27,748 nt of DNA. Origin: Spirogloea muscicola. Its lineage: Eukaryota > Streptophyta > Zygnematophyceae > Spirogloeales > Spirogloeaceae. Made by a program: the position numbers and the translations under genes. Location: assembly GCA_009602725.1 (NCBI GenBank), contig WELB01000074.1, positions 186,064 to 213,811 of the forward strand, in the 5' to 3' direction. Within the stretch, counting starts at the first letter, position 1, and the number at the start of each line of letters is the position of its first letter. Positions 27,657-27,748 of this stretch are shown here, one piece after another. The notes below the pieces were generated by a model that worked only from the letters and a program-made list of their open reading frames with translations, had not been told where the DNA came from and made no database searches.

Positions 27657-27748
<92 letters not shown>
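27657..27748 (+). repeat. Run of 92 A at the window end
   Basis: An uninterrupted A homopolymer running to the last base of the window, directly after GC-rich sequence ending CGGCGCGCAG. It could be the poly(A) tail of a retroposed sequence whose body is the GC-rich segment before it, or an assembly or sequencing artefact at a contig edge. No interruptions are seen, which is unusual for an old genomic poly(A). Confidence 0.95.

Noticed and set aside
1-27748. CRISPR array or bacterial operon
   Set aside because: The repeats are irregularly spaced and on both strands, and the genes have spliceosomal introns; nothing bacterial is present.

Overview
The window is nuclear DNA of a eukaryote in the green lineage, most likely a green alga. 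Three interrupted genes can be assembled with GT-AG introns that keep the reading frame. Their best family matches are all plant-type: a LETM1-like membrane protein, a C2H2 transcription factor of the IDD/WIP/STOP1 kind, and a PHR2-type photolyase-like protein. The species cannot be named from sequence alone. Family assignments come from remembered family motifs, not from a search.

Layout. Positions 1-7.18 kb hold no gene I can support. This stretch is a graveyard of mobile DNA: a 414-bp element with 25-bp perfect terminal inverted repeats and TAA duplications (302-721), three decayed stretches that look like the C-terminal end of a LINE reverse-transcriptase protein (all minus strand), a 1.2-kb imperfect palindrome (about 5190-6390), and many copies of a ~50-bp repeat unit. 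The LETM1-like gene runs on the plus strand from 7184 to 12080 in 13 exons. From 12.1 to 16.5 kb there is again no firm gene; a pair of ~120-bp inverted arms (13648-13770 and 15622-15744) brackets 1.85 kb, and more copies of the unit occur. The zinc-finger gene (plus) occupies about 16.56-20.96 kb and carries very long polyglutamine tracts. 20.96-24.6 kb is intergenic with a few unit copies. The PHR2-like gene lies on the minus strand at 24601-26977 in 8 exons. The window ends with a GC-rich stretch followed by 92 consecutive A.

The three genes have unrelated jobs (organelle membrane protein, nuclear regulator, probable plastid flavoprotein relative) and no shared operon-like logic. The most unusual thing here is the repeat unit. 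It occurs at least 19 times in 27.7 kb on both strands, only between genes. It carries a small conserved stem-loop, sometimes sits in tandem at ~50-bp spacing, and follows the reverse-transcriptase relics in a consistent order. The simplest reading is that it is the 3' end of an undescribed LINE-like family, left behind by many 5'-truncated insertions, some of them now in large inverted arrangements.
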